From G020348185 sp964525045 (GTDB taxonomy: Bacteria; Nitrospirota; Nitrospiria; Nitrospirales; UBA8639), in the NCBI GenBank assembly GCA_964525045.1, contig CAZGFD010000020.1, forward strand, positions 1 through 64,000: 64,000 bases of DNA, in the 5' to 3' direction. The notes below the pieces were generated by a model. It ran no database searches and had not been told where the DNA came from. It saw only the letters and a program-made list of their open reading frames with translations. Shown one piece after another: positions 61,249-64,000 of the stretch (position 1 is its first letter; every line of letters begins with the position of its first letter). The position numbers and the translations under genes are program-made.

Positions 61249-62280
61249 TTATAACTTAATTTCAATGAAGGCTTTCTTTTTCAACTCCCTCAGCCATTGG
61301 TGATAATGTTCCTCAGTACGTTTCTTGTACAATATGGCTTTAATTTGATTTTCAACTTCGGTTAAGTCTCTCGGTCGGGGAGGGATCACTTCGTCCAAAG
61401 CGATGATGTGAAAGCCCAGACTCGTTTTTATCGGCTTGCTGATATCACCGGGTTTCATGGACTTGAGCGCTTCAGCCAGAGGAGGCAACAGTTCGTCTTC
61501 TCTCACCTCTCCCAGGTTCCCGCCTTCGGCTGCCTCGGGGCCGTCAGAGTTCTTCTGCGCTAATTCGGCAAAATTCCCCGTGGTCCTGAGGGCTAAATAC
61601 ACCATATCCGCCCGAGACCGTTTCGGGACTTCATTCTCCCCGGGCCTCACAAAGAAAAAGATTTGCCGAAGGCGGTACGCCGGTGAAATCAAATACGTAT
61701 CCTTATGGTCTTCATAATATTGCGTGATCTCGGAATCCGTGACCATCACGGACTGACGGACTTGGAAAGCCAGAAGTCTCTCTACCAGTAGTTGATCGCG
61801 AACTTGCTTTTTCAAAACGGAACCGGCAAGGGGAGTGCCGGTCTTTTGCATCGCAACGCGTTGAAGAGCCTCCGTCACTTCCTCATCGGTCACCGTGATG
61901 CCTTTGGCTTCGGCTTCCTGGAGTTGGAGTTTCTGTTCGATGAGCTTGTTGAGGACATCGTATTCTTTTTGGGCGAGTCGTCGGTTCAATTCTTCTCCGC
62001 TATATTTGGCCCTGAGCCGTTTTCGTTCATCCACAAGTTCGGGTTCAAGGTCGGACATCGTGATAATATCTTTGTTCACAATGGCGACGATCCGGTCCGA
62101 AAATTCTTCTGCCCGGGGTTGACGGACATCTATTAGGCAAAGGGTCGAAAAAGCTATGACGACGGGCGTGATCACCGAACCGAAAAATAAAAGACTCGTC
62201 TGAAAGGCAGGTCTCCTATGACGCAGGAAGCGTTCAAGAAGGAATCTCAACTGAGCCATGAAAAGTAAAATTGGGAGCAT
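61249..62280 (-). CDS. surA: SurA-like peptidyl-prolyl isomerase/chaperone
   Basis: 343 residues. A long N-terminal hydrophobic segment (TSLLFFGSVITPVVIAFSTLCLIDV) is probably a signal or membrane anchor. The SurA N-domain follows with DRIVAIVNKDIITMSDLEPE and a helical region, then a parvulin domain: RLRQIFFFVRPGENEVPKRSRADMVYLALRTTGNFAELAQKNSDGPEAAEGGNLGEVREDELLPPLAEALKSMKPGDISKPIKTSLGFHIIAL. It helps outer-membrane proteins fold in the periplasm. AGGGA lies just before the ATG at 62280. Confidence 0.9.
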   Translation of the reverse strand: MLPILLFMAQLRFLLERFLRHRRPAFQTSLLFFGSVITPVVIAFSTLCLIDVRQPRAEEFSDRIVAIVNKDIITMSDLEPELVDERKRLRAKYSGEELNRRLAQKEYDVLNKLIEQKLQLQEAEAKGITVTDEEVTEALQRVAMQKTGTPLAGSVLKKQVRDQLLVERLLAFQVRQSVMVTDSEITQYYEDHKDTYLISPAYRLRQIFFFVRPGENEVPKRSRADMVYLALRTTGNFAELAQKNSDGPEAAEGGNLGEVREDELLPPLAEALKSMKPGDISKPIKTSLGFHIIALDEVIPPRPRDLTEVENQIKAILYKKRTEEHYHQWLRELKKKAFIEIKL

Positions 62281-62482
62281 AAATCCCTATAGAGTCGGTA
62301 GGCCATGCCGACTCTCTCTTAAGATGTCAGGAGGGCCCAATTCAAAGGGAATATTCAATTTCGAACAAGGAATAATGAATGTCGAAGGAAAAGAGGGAAT
62401 ATATATAAGAACCCTTTCCGAACACCTCGTGATTCGATATTTCTTTTATCTGTAAGGTGGGCCTCGCCCACCTTTAACACGA

Positions 62483-64000
62483 TCAGGATACCTTCCCTGT
62501 AGTTTCAGCCTTGCTGAGGCCCTGCAAAATCATTTTGAGCTCAGTATACAGCCCACTCCATTCTTCCTGGGGAACATCAATTTCAAACGATCGGGGAGAG
62601 AGAAACCGAAGGCGGTGGTGGCATCGGTCGAGAAGCCACTGAATCCCGTCATCGGGAAGCTTGGCTTGATCGTGAAATTTAAAAACAAACGTCTTTTCCT
62701 GGAGGTCAATCGACTCCAGCTTTAAAGCCTTGGCCAAAATCTTCACTTGCATGACTTCGTATAATCGTTCAACCGGATCGGGTAAGGGACCATAGCGGTC
62801 CTGGGTTTCGCTGTGGAGCAGGGCGAGGTCACCAATCCGGTCACTGGCCGAGAGGCGTTTATAGAGGCTCAAGCGTTGGCGCATGTCATCGACATAGTCT
62901 TCCGGGATAAACGCGGACACGTTGAGATGCAGTGATGGCTCACATTCTTCCTCGACATCTTGCCCTTTAAGGTGCTGGACAGCCTGTTCCACCATTTGCA
63001 AATACAAATCCAACCCGACGGCGGCGATATTGCCGGATTGTTGTTTTCCCAGGAGGTTCCCCGCCCCTCGAATTTCCAGATCAGCCGCGGCAATCCTGAA
63101 CCCTGAACCAAGCTCCACAAACTCCTGGATGGCGTTCAAGCGCTTTTGGGCGTCCGTACTGAGGGTTTCTTCATTCGGGATAAACAGGTAAGCATAGGCT
63201 TGTTGGCCACCCCGCCCGACTCGTCCTCGAAGCTGGTAAAGTTGAGAAAGGCCGAACAGGTCTGCCCGGTCGACAAGGATGGTATTGGCATTGGGAATGT
63301 CGAGCCCGGACTGGATAATCGCCGACGCGACGAGCACATCCACCTCCTGATGAAAAAATTTCAACATCACCTCTTCAAGCAAACGTTTATCCATTTGACC
63401 GTGAGCCATTACCACGCGGGCTTCCGGAAGAAGACCTTGTAGCCATGACCCGACGCGTTCCATCGTTTCAACCCGATTGTGGACGTAAAACACTTGTCCT
63501 TCGCGGGCTAATTCTCTCATGATGGCTTCCCTGATCACGGTGGCATCAAATCGGAGTACCTGAGTCTGAATCGCGAGCCGGCCGGGAGGGGGCGTGTCGA
63601 TGATGGAAAGGTCCCGAACGCCTGATAGGGACATTTGCAAGGTCCGCGGAATGGGTGTGGCTGAAAGGGTCAGGACGTCGACCTGGGTGCGTAATTGTTT
63701 GAGACGCTCTTTATGTCTGACCCCAAACCACTGTTCCTCGTCCGTAATCACCAGGCCTAGGTTTTTAAATGATACGTCTTTTTGCAGAAGACGATGCGTG
63801 CCAATGAGGATATCAATGGCTCCTGAGGCGACATCCTGACAAATGACCTTGCTTTCTCCCGCATTCTGAAATCGGGACAGCATCCCGACCCGGACGGGGA
63901 ACGGAGCGAACCGGACGGAAAAGTTTTCATAGTGCTGCTGGGCCAACAGAGTCGTAGGAACGAGGACGGCCACTTGTCGGTTATCCTGGACGGCCTTAAA
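62483..64000 (-). CDS. mfd: Transcription-repair coupling factor Mfd, C-terminal part
   Basis: The gene continues past the window edge: the frame is open to 64000 upstream of the first methionine. Helicase motifs: VAVLVPTTLLAQQHYENF, DEEQWFGVRHKERLKQL, LTLSATPIPRTLQMSLSGVRDLSII, ASAIIQSGLDIPNANTILVDRADLFGLSQLYQLRGRVGR. The TRCF domain forms the last 150 residues. Mfd removes stalled RNA polymerase at lesions. It is divided from the SurA-like gene by about 200 bases. Confidence 0.93.
   Translation of the reverse strand, partial: FKAVQDNRQVAVLVPTTLLAQQHYENFSVRFAPFPVRVGMLSRFQNAGESKVICQDVASGAIDILIGTHRLLQKDVSFKNLGLVITDEEQWFGVRHKERLKQLRTQVDVLTLSATPIPRTLQMSLSGVRDLSIIDTPPPGRLAIQTQVLRFDATVIREAIMRELAREGQVFYVHNRVETMERVGSWLQGLLPEARVVMAHGQMDKRLLEEVMLKFFHQEVDVLVASAIIQSGLDIPNANTILVDRADLFGLSQLYQLRGRVGRGGQQAYAYLFIPNEETLSTDAQKRLNAIQEFVELGSGFRIAAADLEIRGAGNLLGKQQSGNIAAVGLDLYLQMVEQAVQHLKGQDVEEECEPSLHLNVSAFIPEDYVDDMRQRLSLYKRLSASDRIGDLALLHSETQDRYGPLPDPVERLYEVMQVKILAKALKLESIDLQEKTFVFKFHDQAKLPDDGIQWLLDRCHHRLRFLSPRSFEIDVPQEEWSGLYTELKMILQGLSKAETTGKVS

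Overview
The window reads as chromosomal DNA of a diderm bacterium with roughly balanced base composition. The overall protein style, the fused YidC region, the GldA/F/G plus DUF4340 transporter and the gene order around the origin suggest a Nitrospira-like member of Nitrospirota. That placement is an inference from general resemblance, not from a marker gene search. Outer-membrane biology is supported by a SurA-type chaperone, several lipobox proteins and a GyrB with the long Gram-negative type insert.

Left part (1-30 kb) is a loose mixture of single genes on both strands. It holds a truncated M36 peptidase, an EamA permease, a voltage-sensor-like ion channel with a C-terminal zinc ribbon, NnrS, a FetB-type permease, the CCA-adding enzyme, a SYLF protein, an initiator tRNA split by a group I intron (8838-9260), a four-gene GldA/F/G-like ABC system (10-15 kb), a membrane cupredoxin, a dienelactone hydrolase, a TPR protein, a GT39-type glycosyltransferase, a ChrR-like anti-sigma factor, a double-fasciclin protein, and a divergent SnoaL/HxlR pair with repeated operator-like sites. 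It then has tRNA-Arg(UCG), a small accessory stretch (deaminase, degenerate SNase-like protein, SWIM protein) bounded by a diverged duplication of the tRNA-Arg 5' half and promoter, and two tandem small lipoproteins.

Middle part (30-48 kb) is a long, almost uninterrupted minus-strand run. In transcription order it is rpmH-rnpA-yidD-yidC-mnmE-mnmG-rsmG-parA-parB-bactofilin-mnmA, then the F1 ATP synthase genes atpH-A-G-D-C, then rluD and one unknown gene. Two perfect 16-bp parS palindromes lie beside parA and inside the first codons of rsmG. The F0 genes are not here.

Right part (48-64 kb) is transcribed mostly in the opposite direction: hisS, two DsrE/DsrH-like genes, dnaA, dnaN, gyrB, gyrA, an unknown gene, smpB and engB on plus; dciA (DUF721), a SurA-like gene and the 3' part of mfd on minus. 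The strand switch at about 48 kb, the DnaA boxes just before dnaA and the nearby parS sites mark this as the replication origin region. The left replichore arm carries ribosome, membrane-insertion, tRNA-modification and segregation genes; the right arm carries the replication initiator, clamp, gyrase and helicase-loader genes.

Many intergenic spaces, especially from 30 kb onward, hold short degenerate word repeats (GTTTCGGGTTTC type, GAGATTTGAGATT type and GTTCAAAGTT type) that no gene explains.
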